Positions 16,199 to 25,238 of a DNA stretch of 64,000 bases are shown piece after piece. The stretch covers positions 103,898 to 167,897 of the forward strand of contig JAHXHS010000005.1 of NCBI GenBank assembly GCA_025656455.1. The letters run 5' to 3'. Numbering within the stretch: position 1 is the first letter of the stretch; each line of letters opens with the position of its first letter. The position numbers were made by a program, and so were the translations under genes. The notes under the pieces are model-generated. The model saw only the letters and a program-made list of their open reading frames with translations, had not been told where the DNA came from and did not search any database. This DNA comes from Candidatus Thiodiazotropha sp. (ex Epidulcina cf. delphinae) (lineage in GTDB: Bacteria > Pseudomonadota > Gammaproteobacteria > Chromatiales > Chromatiaceae).

Positions 16199-18730
16199 AT
16201 GACTTTGAAAGAAACCAGCCAGCCATCCCCGGAAAGAGAGCATACGCGAACCGGGTTATCCAAGGAATCGCTGAAACGCGCCTTTAAGGATAATCTGTTC
16301 TATGTTCAGGCGCGATTCCAGGATGTTGCCACCCCCCACGACCTGTATATGGCGGCGGCTTACACCGTGCGTGATCGGATGTTCGAACGCTGGATCAAGA
16401 GCGCACAGACCTATCAGGAGCACAATGCCCGCACCGTCTGCTATTTGTCGGCCGAATACCTGCTGGGCCCGCATCTGGGCAACAATCTGATCAATCTCGG
16501 CATTATGGACAACGCTTGCCAGGCCGCCGAGGAGATGGGGCTGGATATGGAGAATATCCTGGCCCAGGAAGAGGAGCCGGGATTGGGCAACGGCGGCCTG
16601 GGAAGACTCGCCGCCTGCTACATGGACTCCCTCTCCACCTTGCAGATTCCCGCCATCGGCTACGGCATCCGCTATGAGTTTGGGATCTTCGATCAGGAGA
16701 TCCACGACGGCTGGCAAGTGGAGATCTCCGATCTGTGGCTGCGCAACGGCAATCCCTGGGAGATCCCCCGCCCCAAGCTGCGCTACCCGGTGAAGTTCGG
16801 CGGCAGCGTGGAGCGCCACACGGAAGAGCACGGCCAGCAGCGCATCTGCTGGCTGCCCGACATCGAGGTCAACGGGGTCGCCTACGATACGCCGATCCTG
16901 GGTTTCGGCGTCGATAACGCCAATCTGCTGCGCCTGTGGCATGCCGAGGCCTCCCAGTCATTCGACTTTCACACCTTTCATCACGGCAACTACTATGGGG
17001 CGGTGAATGCCAAGATAGCGGCAGAGAGCATTACCAAGGTGCTCTATCCCAATGATGAGCCCGAGGTAGGCAAGGAGCTCCGTCTCAAGCAGCAGTACTT
17101 TTTCGTCTCCTGCTCTTTGCAGGATATGATCCGGCTCTGTCTGAAGAACGCTCCCGGCCATGCCGGGCTGGAGGATTTTCATAACAAATTCACCGCCCAG
17201 CTCAACGATACCCATCCCGCCATCGCCGTAGCCGAGTTGATGCGGCTGTTGATGGACGATCATCAAATGGCGTGGCAGTCAGCCTGGCGCATCACCCGCC
17301 ATACCTTTGCCTACACCAATCACACCCTGTTGCCGGAGGCGCTGGAGTGCTGGTCGTTGGAGCTGTTTCGGCGCCTGTTGCCCCGTCACCTGGAGATCAT
17401 CTATGAGATCAATCACCACTTCCTAGACCAGGTGCGGATGCGATTCCCCTGGGACCATGAACGCATCAACCGCATGTCGCTGATCGGCGAGGAGCAGCCG
17501 CGCACCGTGCGGATGGCCAATCTGGCCAGCGTGGGCAGCTATGCGGTAAACGGGGTGGCGGCGATGCACTCTGAACTGGTCAAGAGCACTATCCTGAAGG
17601 ATTTCTACGAATTGTGGCCAGACAAGTTCCACAATGTGACCAACGGCATCACGCCAAGGCGTTTCGTCCAGTTGAGCAATCCAGGGCTGAATGCCATTCT
17701 CCACGAGCTCGCGGGCCCCGAATGGGCGAAAGACCTGGACAATCTCAGGCGTTTGGAGCCGCTGGCGGACGACGCAGGCTTCCAGGATCGCTGGCGGGGG
17801 ATGAAGCTGGCCGCCAAGGAGTGCTTGGCGAAACGCATCATGACGGCCACCGGGGTGAAGGTGAATCCCCGCTCCCTGTTCGATATCCAGGTGAAGAGGA
17901 TCCATGAATACAAGCGCCAGCATCTGAATGTGCTGCACATTATCTCGCTCTACAACCGGATTAAGCAGAACCCTAATCTGGAGCTGCATCCCCGCACCTT
18001 CGTATTCGGCGGCAAGGCGGCGCCGGGTTATGCAATGGCCAAGCTGATCATCAAGCTGATCAACTCGGTGGCCGAGATCATCAACAACGATCCGCAGATC
18101 AATGAGCACCTGCGGGTGGTGTTCTACCCTGACTTCAATGTCAAGAACGCTGAACCCATCTATCCGGCGGCGGATCTGTCGGAGCAGATCTCCACGGCCG
18201 GGAAAGAGGCCTCGGGCACCGGCAATATGAAATTCTCAATGAACGGGGCGCTGACTATCGGCACCCTAGACGGCGCCAATGTGGAGATCCGCGAGGAGGT
18301 GGGCCATGAGAACTTTTTCTGTTTCGGTCTGACCGAGGAGCAGGTGGCGGAGACATCGCGGAACGGCTATCGCCCCTGGGATCTCTACCAAGACAATCCG
18401 CAATTGCATGAGACCATCGCCCTGATCAATGCCGGCGTGTTCTCTCATGGGGACAGGGAGCTGTTTCGGCCTCTGACTGACAATCTGATCAATCACGATC
18501 CGTTTCTGGTGTTGGCGGACTATCAATCCTATGTGGATCGCCAGAATGAGGTAAACCAGACCTTCCTCGATCCGTCTCGCTGGAACCGGATGTCGATCCT
18601 GAACGTTGCGCGGATGGGTAAGTTCTCTTCTGACCGCTCGATTCGAGAGTATTGCGAAAAGATCTGGAAGGTGAAGCCGGTCAAGGTCGAGGTTACCAAC
18701 CTGAACCATGACAAGGTCTCGTTCAGCTAA
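16199..18730 (+). CDS. glgP: Glycogen/maltodextrin phosphorylase
   Basis: An 843-residue GT35 phosphorylase that releases glucose-1-phosphate from alpha-1,4-glucan using pyridoxal phosphate. Length and layout match bacterial family members. The cofactor lysine is K678 in EASGTGNMKFSMNGALTIGT; other family blocks are the glycine-rich EPGLGNGGLGRLAACYMDS and the KRIHEYKRQ segment. The ribosome site before the ATG is poor (no GGAGG), so the exact start is moderately certain; the next methionine is well inside the conserved part. No other glycogen genes are adjacent. A family 1 palindromic element ends 82 bases upstream. Confidence 0.95.
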   Translation: MTLKETSQPSPEREHTRTGLSKESLKRAFKDNLFYVQARFQDVATPHDLYMAAAYTVRDRMFERWIKSAQTYQEHNARTVCYLSAEYLLGPHLGNNLINLGIMDNACQAAEEMGLDMENILAQEEEPGLGNGGLGRLAACYMDSLSTLQIPAIGYGIRYEFGIFDQEIHDGWQVEISDLWLRNGNPWEIPRPKLRYPVKFGGSVERHTEEHGQQRICWLPDIEVNGVAYDTPILGFGVDNANLLRLWHAEASQSFDFHTFHHGNYYGAVNAKIAAESITKVLYPNDEPEVGKELRLKQQYFFVSCSLQDMIRLCLKNAPGHAGLEDFHNKFTAQLNDTHPAIAVAELMRLLMDDHQMAWQSAWRITRHTFAYTNHTLLPEALECWSLELFRRLLPRHLEIIYEINHHFLDQVRMRFPWDHERINRMSLIGEEQPRTVRMANLASVGSYAVNGVAAMHSELVKSTILKDFYELWPDKFHNVTNGITPRRFVQLSNPGLNAILHELAGPEWAKDLDNLRRLEPLADDAGFQDRWRGMKLAAKECLAKRIMTATGVKVNPRSLFDIQVKRIHEYKRQHLNVLHIISLYNRIKQNPNLELHPRTFVFGGKAAPGYAMAKLIIKLINSVAEIINNDPQINEHLRVVFYPDFNVKNAEPIYPAADLSEQISTAGKEASGTGNMKFSMNGALTIGTLDGANVEIREEVGHENFFCFGLTEEQVAETSRNGYRPWDLYQDNPQLHETIALINAGVFSHGDRELFRPLTDNLINHDPFLVLADYQSYVDRQNEVNQTFLDPSRWNRMSILNVARMGKFSSDRSIREYCEKIWKVKPVKVEVTNLNHDKVSFS

Positions 18731-18741
18731 CCGCAGGGCGG

Positions 18742-18871
18742 GTAGGGTACGGCCCAGCCGCACGCTTGAAGCGTGTCGCGTCAAACAGCAAGACGGTTGT
18801 CGTCGCCGTAAGTTATCGCCATGGCGTGTGGATCTGGAGGCCCCATTCGGTGCGGCTGGGCCGCACCCTAC
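18742..18871. repeat. Inverted pair of REP-like palindromes
   Basis: GTAGGGTACGGCCCAGCCGC at 18742-18764 and its inverse GGTGCGGCTGGGCCGCACCC at 18849-18871 lie between the convergent ends of glgP and the next gene. The paired, opposed layout recurs at five other sites in this window (see findings). Confidence 0.75.
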
Positions 18872-18899
18872 CGTGGCTGCGAAAACCTCCCGATGTCTG

Positions 18900-21326
18900 C
18901 TATTGAGATTTTTGAGGGAAAACGGTCAGCGCGCCTGCATACAATATCAGCGCACAGAGAATGACTGCGCTAAAGCCGAAATGGATGGCGATCAGGGTGG
19001 CGGTCCCGGCGCTGATTACCGAAGCGTAGCCGTTGACCCCCCATGCCCAGGGAATCAGATCGGCGGCCTGCTGTTTCATGGAGGCGATGGCCAGGGGAAA
19101 AGGCATGCCCATGAAAAAGGCCAGTGGGGCGATGAGGAGTATCGAAATAATCATCTTCAACGCCATCGGAATATGACCGAGGAGATTGAACAGAGGCCCC
19201 AGCAAAAATAGATAACCGACGCCCAACAGGATGATGGCTGTGACGGCCTGGGCGGCGATCCGCTTCTGGGCGTATCTGCCCGATAGCCTTTCGCAGGTCA
19301 GGCTCCCTAAGCCGGCAAAGATCAGAAAAGCGGTCAACGACATTGAAATGGCATAGATGGGATGGTGCAAAAACAGCAGAAATCTTTGTATGACGGCGAT
19401 CTCGATAAACAGGAACGCCAGCCCGATGGCGAAAAAATAGAGCAGCACAAGCCAACGGCTGACGCCGGGTCCCGAAGCAGCCGTTTCATGAACGGTGAAG
19501 CGCAAGGGCAGGATAATCAATAAGGCGCTGAGTACGGCCGTCAGGCCCAGGGTAAGGACGAGGACGATGTAGCCCCATTCGATCAGCGGCATGCCGCCGC
19601 TGTCGCGCAGCCTGAAGGCCTCGACGAAACTTTCCCATTTAAAGAAATGGTGAAAATAGGGACGGTCATCCGTGGCGGGGCGGAGATTGAATTTATAGCT
19701 GTCGATGAGCGCTTCCAGCCGATTCGAGACGATCTGCCGGCCTGCCCGGTAGAAGACGGGTTCGCTCAACAGGTTGTAGCGATTGGCCTGCGCCTCTGTG
19801 AGCCGATGGGTATAGGCCTGATCGAATAGACGCTGTTGACAGAATCTATCGACCCGGTCCAGCTCAGGGTCGGAGAAGAGGCCGTTCTTGATCAGCAGCG
19901 TGCCGGTCTGCCAATTGCGGATCAGCACCAGGCGTCTGTCGATGTCGCTCTCATGCAACGACGCCAGGGCCTGGTAGGCGGTGGCGAAGAGCTTGAGCAT
20001 GTCCCTGGGCGGCGTCTTGATCCAGCGGGTTATGGAGAGATAGCCGTCGGGGGCAAGGCGGGAGAGATAGAGCTGCAGCGCCTCGCGGGTATAGAGATAG
20101 CTCTCGTTGAGCGCATACAGGCCCGATGAGGAGGCATTCGCCGCATCGATCAGGGCGATTTGAATCACGTCGTATCGCTGCTGAGTGCTGCTGAGAAAGT
20201 CGCGGGCCTCCGCAATCCGCACCCTGGTATGGGGATTGTCATAGACCGTTCCCGCGAACGCCTTATAGTCATTGTTCAGCAGATCGATAAGTTGTGGATT
20301 GAGTTCGAGGGCGTCCACTGACGGCGTCTGGTGGTATCGTGCCAGCAACAGGTCCGAGCCTGTCCCGCTTCCGATCACCAGCAGCCTGGACGGCGGCCGC
20401 AAGTGATAGGCCAGGGCCGAGGTGGTCTGATCGAGATAGCCCAGGGACTCCGTTGCATCGGGGTAGCGGGTGATGGCCGACAGATTGTCCGCATCGGTGA
20501 ACAGGCCCAGTTGTTCAAGGGGTTCGGTGGTGTTTGCAAGGCTCAAGCCCGGCGCATGACGAAGCGGCATCTCCTCGCTGGCCACGACGGTGAGCTGTCC
20601 CAATGGCGATGCGTATTGATCGAGGATGCGCGCGCCCTTGACCTGTAGGGTCTGCATCAACCCTTTATAAGGTGAGTAGATCAATGAGATGTAGGGCGAA
20701 CCGGCGAGCAGGATGACTGCTAATGCCGCCGTAGCGGCAAACAGGGATCGCCTGGAGCTGAGTTTTAGCTCCGCTGCCGAAACTGCGGCCGCGGCAACCC
20801 CGGTCAGGCTGATGACAGGCAGGATCTTTTCCGGCATCAGCAGATGCATGACAAAGATAATGGCAACCGCGCCGAGGCCGGCGCCGAGCAGGTCGGCCGC
20901 GTAGATCCTGGAGACCCGCAGGCCGGGAAAGACCATGAAGGTCATACAGATCGCCCCGGCGGCGAAGGCGAAGGGCAAGGCAAGCAGCAGGAAGATCAAT
21001 ACCAGATTGACGATCTGGCGATAGTCCCAGAATAGCTCCTCGATATTGAAGCTGAGGGACTGGGCCGCGAGAAACGCCCCGAGGGAGGAGAGGGCAAAGA
21101 GCAGGATAGCGAGGGGATAGAGCCGGGTGTAGTGGCGGACCACGGCCGACTGCGCGGGATAGAGCAGACTGCCGCTGATGCCGTAACCCAGCAGCGCTAG
21201 CGCGATCACCATATAGGCGAAATGGTGCCACTGGATAATGGAGAAGAGGCGCATCAGCAGGATCTCATAGGCCAACGCCGAGGCTGATAGGATGGCGATG
21301 GAGAGATAAGGCGGTCGCTGGGTCAT
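18900..21326 (-). CDS. Membrane-embedded spermidine-synthase-like methyltransferase-fold protein
   Basis: 808 residues from the ATG at 21326. It has a block of about eight membrane spans (1-210), a soluble Rossmann domain of the spermine/spermidine synthase class (about 225-590, with LLVIGSGTGSDLLLARY and VDALELNPQLIDLLN), and a second block of about six spans (590-800). Such fusions of spermidine-synthase fold and transporter-like membrane segments are common in environmental bacteria but their reaction is not established. The aspartates of genuine aminopropyltransferases are not obvious, so polyamine synthesis should not be assumed. A TTG four codons upstream is a possible alternative start. 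The gene faces glgP tail to tail. Confidence 0.75.
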   Translation of the reverse strand: MTQRPPYLSIAILSASALAYEILLMRLFSIIQWHHFAYMVIALALLGYGISGSLLYPAQSAVVRHYTRLYPLAILLFALSSLGAFLAAQSLSFNIEELFWDYRQIVNLVLIFLLLALPFAFAAGAICMTFMVFPGLRVSRIYAADLLGAGLGAVAIIFVMHLLMPEKILPVISLTGVAAAAVSAAELKLSSRRSLFAATAALAVILLAGSPYISLIYSPYKGLMQTLQVKGARILDQYASPLGQLTVVASEEMPLRHAPGLSLANTTEPLEQLGLFTDADNLSAITRYPDATESLGYLDQTTSALAYHLRPPSRLLVIGSGTGSDLLLARYHQTPSVDALELNPQLIDLLNNDYKAFAGTVYDNPHTRVRIAEARDFLSSTQQRYDVIQIALIDAANASSSGLYALNESYLYTREALQLYLSRLAPDGYLSITRWIKTPPRDMLKLFATAYQALASLHESDIDRRLVLIRNWQTGTLLIKNGLFSDPELDRVDRFCQQRLFDQAYTHRLTEAQANRYNLLSEPVFYRAGRQIVSNRLEALIDSYKFNLRPATDDRPYFHHFFKWESFVEAFRLRDSGGMPLIEWGYIVLVLTLGLTAVLSALLIILPLRFTVHETAASGPGVSRWLVLLYFFAIGLAFLFIEIAVIQRFLLFLHHPIYAISMSLTAFLIFAGLGSLTCERLSGRYAQKRIAAQAVTAIILLGVGYLFLLGPLFNLLGHIPMALKMIISILLIAPLAFFMGMPFPLAIASMKQQAADLIPWAWGVNGYASVISAGTATLIAIHFGFSAVILCALILYAGALTVFPQKSQ

Positions 21327-21346
21327 GGCGTTTCTCAAACTCCACT

Positions 21347-21838
21347 GTTAATTTTGAATTATGAATGTTGAATTTTGAATTGTCGGTGTGCGCTATGCGC
21401 ACGTTTTTTTAATATGGCTCTTCCCCTGATCGGGTGGGTAGCTCATGCAAATCATTATTCAACTCAAAGCTGATTGTCCGCGAATGAACGCCAATTAACG
21501 CAAATGCAAATAATCCATCTGTACCTTGCCTTGATGGTTTTCAATCGCGGCGAAAGGAGACTCTCGCCAAGTCGGCAAAGCCTCTTCCGGCCTTGCATGC
21601 TTGGCGAGAGAAATTTCGCCGCATGACCCCAGCGGGTTAGCGGAACCACGGCATGAGGCCATTCACAGCGAATTTGCGTTTATTCGCGTTCATTTGCGGA
21701 CAAATCCCGCTTGATATGAGTTGATGCGCATGATTTTCTTACCCACCCGAATAGGGGAAAAGCCTTTAATATTAAAAAAGTCGCGAGCGAAGCGAGCACC
21801 GACAATTCAAAATTCAACATTCATAATTCAAAATTATT
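21347..21838. repeat. Long nested inverted repeat
   Basis: The 525-base gap between two leftward genes is filled by one symmetric structure. From outside in: AATTTTGAATTATGAATG arms (21347 and 21838 ends), GCGAGCG/GCGC hairpins, CCCC-ATCGGGTGGGTA arms (about 21424 and 21765), TCCGC-AATGAACGC-AATTAACGC arms (about 21477-21505 and 21680-21708), and a CTCTCGCCAAG palindrome in the middle (21561-21610). Arms of roughly 170 bases match with scattered differences. Half of the inner arm recurs at 48665-48755. No gene inside. Confidence 0.8.
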
Positions 21839-21851
21839 ACCGCCTTCGGCG

Positions 21852-22592
21852 TTAATGCTCTCCGGTGAGCGGTACGAATCTGACCGGGAGTATCTGGCGG
21901 ACGGTGATCGCCTCGTCAGGGGCTTTGTCGACCAGCAGCAACTGCTGGGTCATGAAGCGGCTGCCTACCGGTATGATCATCTTGCCGCCGGGCTTCAACT
22001 GTTTGATCAGGGGTGGCGGGATATGGCTTGCGGCGGCGGTGACGATAATGATGTCAAAGGGCGCATGTTTCTCCCAGCCGTGGTAGCCGTCGGCGATGTC
22101 GACTTCGATATTGTGGTAACCAAGGTCTTTAAGGCGTTCCCGAGCCTGTTCGCCCAGGGGCTCGACGATCTCCATGGAAAAGACCTGTTTCACCAGCCGC
22201 GACAGGATGGCCGCCTGGTAGCCTGAGCCGGTGCCGATCTCCAGCGCCCGGTGATCCTGTTGCGGGGCGATCAGATCGGTCATGATCGCCACAATATAGG
22301 GTTGGGAGATGGTCTGGCCGTGACCGATGGGCAGCGGACGGTTCTCATAGGCCTGATCGCGGCTGTCGACCGGGACGAACCGGTGGCGCGGCACCTCGGC
22401 AAGCGCCTCCATGACCCGCATATCGAGCCGTGACTTGTCGAGATAGAGGCTGGTCTCCCGCACATCCTGTTCGATCAGCTGTACCATCCGCGCTCTGGCG
22501 GCGCTGTAGCCGTCGGCGGCGCCTTTCGCCGATGCGCCGATGCCGATGAGGAGAGTGAGCGCAACCCAGTTGACAAGCTTTCTCATAGACAT
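21852..22592 (-). CDS. pcm: Protein-L-isoaspartate O-methyltransferase, exported form
   Basis: Repairs isoaspartyl residues in aged proteins by S-adenosylmethionine-dependent methylation. The 246-residue protein carries the SAM site ALEIGTGSGYQAAIL (about 112-126), the upstream substrate block FVPVDSRDQAYENRPLPIGH, and the PCMT signature GHGQTISQPYIVA. Unlike the usual cytosolic Pcm (about 210 residues) it begins with a typical signal peptide (KLVNWVALTLLIGIGASAKG-A), so the enzyme is predicted to be periplasmic. The ATG at 22592 has GGGAG eight bases upstream. It is divergent from the regulator gene that follows, sharing about 110 bases of upstream DNA. Confidence 0.88.
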   Translation of the reverse strand: MSMRKLVNWVALTLLIGIGASAKGAADGYSAARARMVQLIEQDVRETSLYLDKSRLDMRVMEALAEVPRHRFVPVDSRDQAYENRPLPIGHGQTISQPYIVAIMTDLIAPQQDHRALEIGTGSGYQAAILSRLVKQVFSMEIVEPLGEQARERLKDLGYHNIEVDIADGYHGWEKHAPFDIIIVTAAASHIPPPLIKQLKPGGKMIIPVGSRFMTQQLLLVDKAPDEAITVRQILPVRFVPLTGEH

Positions 22593-22704
22593 GCCGGTTT
22601 CTCCCTTTGCTGCTTACAATATAGAATATCGACGGGAAATAAGAATTGAGAGGGGTGGCGGCCGAGACTATGATTACAAGAAATGACAGACATGCTTCCA
22701 TCTC

Positions 22705-24801
22705 ATGAGTGACCGGAATCCCGATATTCATCCCTCCTTTGCTTCCTATCTGAAAGAGAAAGATCCAGTCGCTTATATCAGGGAGTTGTGTGAGCAAGGC
22801 CTAGGATGGTGGTTTGAGATGCGCTTTCCTGAAATCGCCTGCCATCTCGGGCCGGTCATGGATCTGCAAGACCCCGCCTCCCTGCCGAGCCGATTGCTGT
22901 TTCTGACCGCTGCCATTGACCCTGCCACGCAAGAGGCAACCTATGATGAGCTGTTCAATCGTTTCAGCACGGAAAACGATCATGAGGGGGCTGCCGCCGC
23001 GTGTTGCGCCGGGGCGGCCGCTGTCTGGGGCAGCGGTTCGGCCCTGGAGCGGCTTTCGTCCTGGGAGCGGCGAATCGAGGCGTGTCTTGCATGGGACAAC
23101 CGGGTTTCGGATCTGGCGCGAGCCAGTCTGCTGTGCTTGAGAGGGCAGATACAACATGCGCGATACGGTGAGATCAAGGAAGCGCTGAAGAGTTACCGGG
23201 AATTCATGGCGCTGGCGGAAAGGAGCGAGTCGCGGTCGCTAATGGCCTTCAGCGCCGGTCTATTGATCTACCCGGTAACGCTGATGGGGCGCCGTTCTGA
23301 ATTGGACGCCCTGTTGTTAAGCGCCATGCCTTTATGCGATCAACCGCGGGTATCACCATTTTGCGACGCCTATTTACAGATGTCCGTGAGCCTGGCCCTA
23401 TCCCTCAAGGGCGAGGCCGCGCAGGGCGAACAGAGGCTGAAACAGTTGGCTGCCCAGCCCCATTTCCCCCACTTGCCGCCATCTTTGCAGCTCTTTACCT
23501 TAGGCCATCTGCTGATGACCTTGGCGTTCCAGCACAAGAACGATGAGGCGCAAGCGCTGGCCGAGCGGATGCTGAACCTGGGTATTCCCGAGGGCCATGC
23601 CTTCTTCAACGCCTATGCCCATAATTGTCTGGCGGAAGCGGCCCTCCTCGCGGGCGCGCCGAGCAAGGCCCTGGCCCATGCCCGTGAATCCATCGACCGG
23701 GGAAGGGCCAGCGGCAGCCCGATACCGGAGCTGATGGTCAATCTGATCATCGCCCAGGCGCAGATCGATTTAGGGGAGCTGGATCAGGCGCAGGCCTTAT
23801 TGACCACCTGGATCGATCCTTGGCTTGAAAAGGGATTTCGGTTTCACGCATCCATCGCCCATCTGGAGCTAGCAGGCATCCAGGTAAAAAAAGGCATCAC
23901 GGAGAAGGCGCGCCAGCACTATGAGCAAGCTCTGGCCATCATCCCGCAACAGGAGAGATTGCCCCATCTGCACCGTCCGTCGGCATTTACGCAGGCCTTG
24001 GAAAAGCAGATCTATCCAGCCAACGGCGAAGGCCATTGCTGGACAGGCGCCGCCGAGGCGCCGATAAAGGTCCTGACCTTCGGCGAATTATTGCTGCAAA
24101 TCAACGACCGAGAGATCTATGATCGCGACTGGTACGGCAGCTCGACCAAGGCGCTGCTCAAGACCCTCATCGCCCTGGGCGGGAAAAAGATCTCATACGA
24201 AGTGCTATGCGATCTGCTGTGGCCGGACGCGGATGGCGATGCGGCGGCGCGAAATCTCAAGGTGGCGATTCACCGCTTGAAGAAGACCGGACACGATTCA
24301 CCTGACCCGGTCGTCCCTTGGCTGCTGGTGAAACACAAAAGCGTTTCGCTTTCCGGGGTGCTCTGCCATGTGGACTCCCTCTATTTCGAGGCGGAGCTCA
24401 GCCATGTACTCGGCAATGGCGCCGACATCGCAGGACTCGCGGCGCTGCTGGATCTCTATCGGGGGGATTTTTTGGCCAATGACGCCAGTGAGACCTGGAT
24501 CGTGGGCCGCCGGGAAGCGCTGCGCAAGCAATACATCCACGGCGTCACAAGCCTGCATGATGTGTGCCTGAAAGAGGGGCAGGAACCACTCGCCGTCCCC
24601 TACCTGGAAAAGGGGCTGGAATACGCGCCGTTTCAGGAGGCGTTGTATGAGCGTCTGATGGCCGCGCACCTGGGTATGGGCTATCCCTCAAAGGCCCTGC
24701 TGATCTACCGGCGGGCGGAGGAGGCGCTGCGCGACGGGCTCGATGTCCGAACCGGGGATGCCCTTCAGTCCCTCGCCGCCCAGGCAAAGGGTTCCTATTA
24801 A
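22705..24801 (+). CDS. TPR protein with C-terminal SARP/AfsR-type DNA-binding and BTAD domains
   Basis: 698 residues. Residues about 130-430 are helical repeats of TPR type (for example KALAHARESIDRGRAS, KARQHYEQALAIIPQ). From about 452 there is an OmpR-like winged helix of the SARP class (IKVLTFGELLLQINDREI, then LLKTLIALGGKKISYEVLCDLLW and AARNLKVAIHRLKK), followed by a BTAD domain (about 560-695, LYRGDFLAND and YERLMAAHLGMGYPSKALLIYRRAEEAL). In most AfsR/SARP proteins the DNA-binding part is at the N-terminus; here it is at the C-terminus, as in some MalT-like proteobacterial proteins, and there is no ATPase module. Probably a transcriptional activator; its targets may be the secreted-protein genes downstream. 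Its stop codon TAA lies within the TTAA end of a mobile element. Confidence 0.8.
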   Translation: MSDRNPDIHPSFASYLKEKDPVAYIRELCEQGLGWWFEMRFPEIACHLGPVMDLQDPASLPSRLLFLTAAIDPATQEATYDELFNRFSTENDHEGAAAACCAGAAAVWGSGSALERLSSWERRIEACLAWDNRVSDLARASLLCLRGQIQHARYGEIKEALKSYREFMALAERSESRSLMAFSAGLLIYPVTLMGRRSELDALLLSAMPLCDQPRVSPFCDAYLQMSVSLALSLKGEAAQGEQRLKQLAAQPHFPHLPPSLQLFTLGHLLMTLAFQHKNDEAQALAERMLNLGIPEGHAFFNAYAHNCLAEAALLAGAPSKALAHARESIDRGRASGSPIPELMVNLIIAQAQIDLGELDQAQALLTTWIDPWLEKGFRFHASIAHLELAGIQVKKGITEKARQHYEQALAIIPQQERLPHLHRPSAFTQALEKQIYPANGEGHCWTGAAEAPIKVLTFGELLLQINDREIYDRDWYGSSTKALLKTLIALGGKKISYEVLCDLLWPDADGDAAARNLKVAIHRLKKTGHDSPDPVVPWLLVKHKSVSLSGVLCHVDSLYFEAELSHVLGNGADIAGLAALLDLYRGDFLANDASETWIVGRREALRKQYIHGVTSLHDVCLKEGQEPLAVPYLEKGLEYAPFQEALYERLMAAHLGMGYPSKALLIYRRAEEALRDGLDVRTGDALQSLAAQAKGSY

Positions 24802-25079
24802 CCCGGCGACCAAATAGGTTGTGTTCAGCCGCTGTGTGCCAGCCTACAGCAAGGCATCAAAACGCCGCTGTAGCACCCCTACAGCAAGTTTTGATAACGC
24901 TGTCTGTAGGCTGGCACACAGCGGCCTGTCGTTTAAATATCAATTGGTTAGGGGCTTCAAGCAGGCCCTTGCTCGGTGTTGTGACGCTTGCCAAGGGAAT
25001 CAACCCTTGGCGGCGCGCCACGCCTTGATCAAGGGCCTGCTTGAAGCCCTGAACACAACCTATTTGGTCGCCGGGTTAA
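24798..25079 (-). mobile_element. MITE-like palindromic element, family 2, copy A
   Basis: 282 bases bounded by TTAACCCGGCGACCAAATAG and its inverse, with inner hairpins around GCCGCTGTGTGCCAGCCTAC and GCTTCAAGCAGGCCCTTG. Copies B (46630-46910) and C (47091-47371) are in the opposite orientation. It carries no transposase. The left TTAA supplies the TAA stop of the preceding regulator gene. The remaining gap to 25238 shows nothing else. Confidence 0.82.
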
Positions 25080-25238
25080 TAAACTGTAACCGCTCAGTAA
25101 CCCCGGTTATGCCAACCTGACCGGAAAGCGTTCATCCAGATTTTCAGCGTCTGTGCCGAAGCCGCCCTGATCGGATTGGCGAATCGGCACTGATCATCGT
25201 CCACAATAAATGAGAACGCTCTTTGGTTGGAGGTCTGT

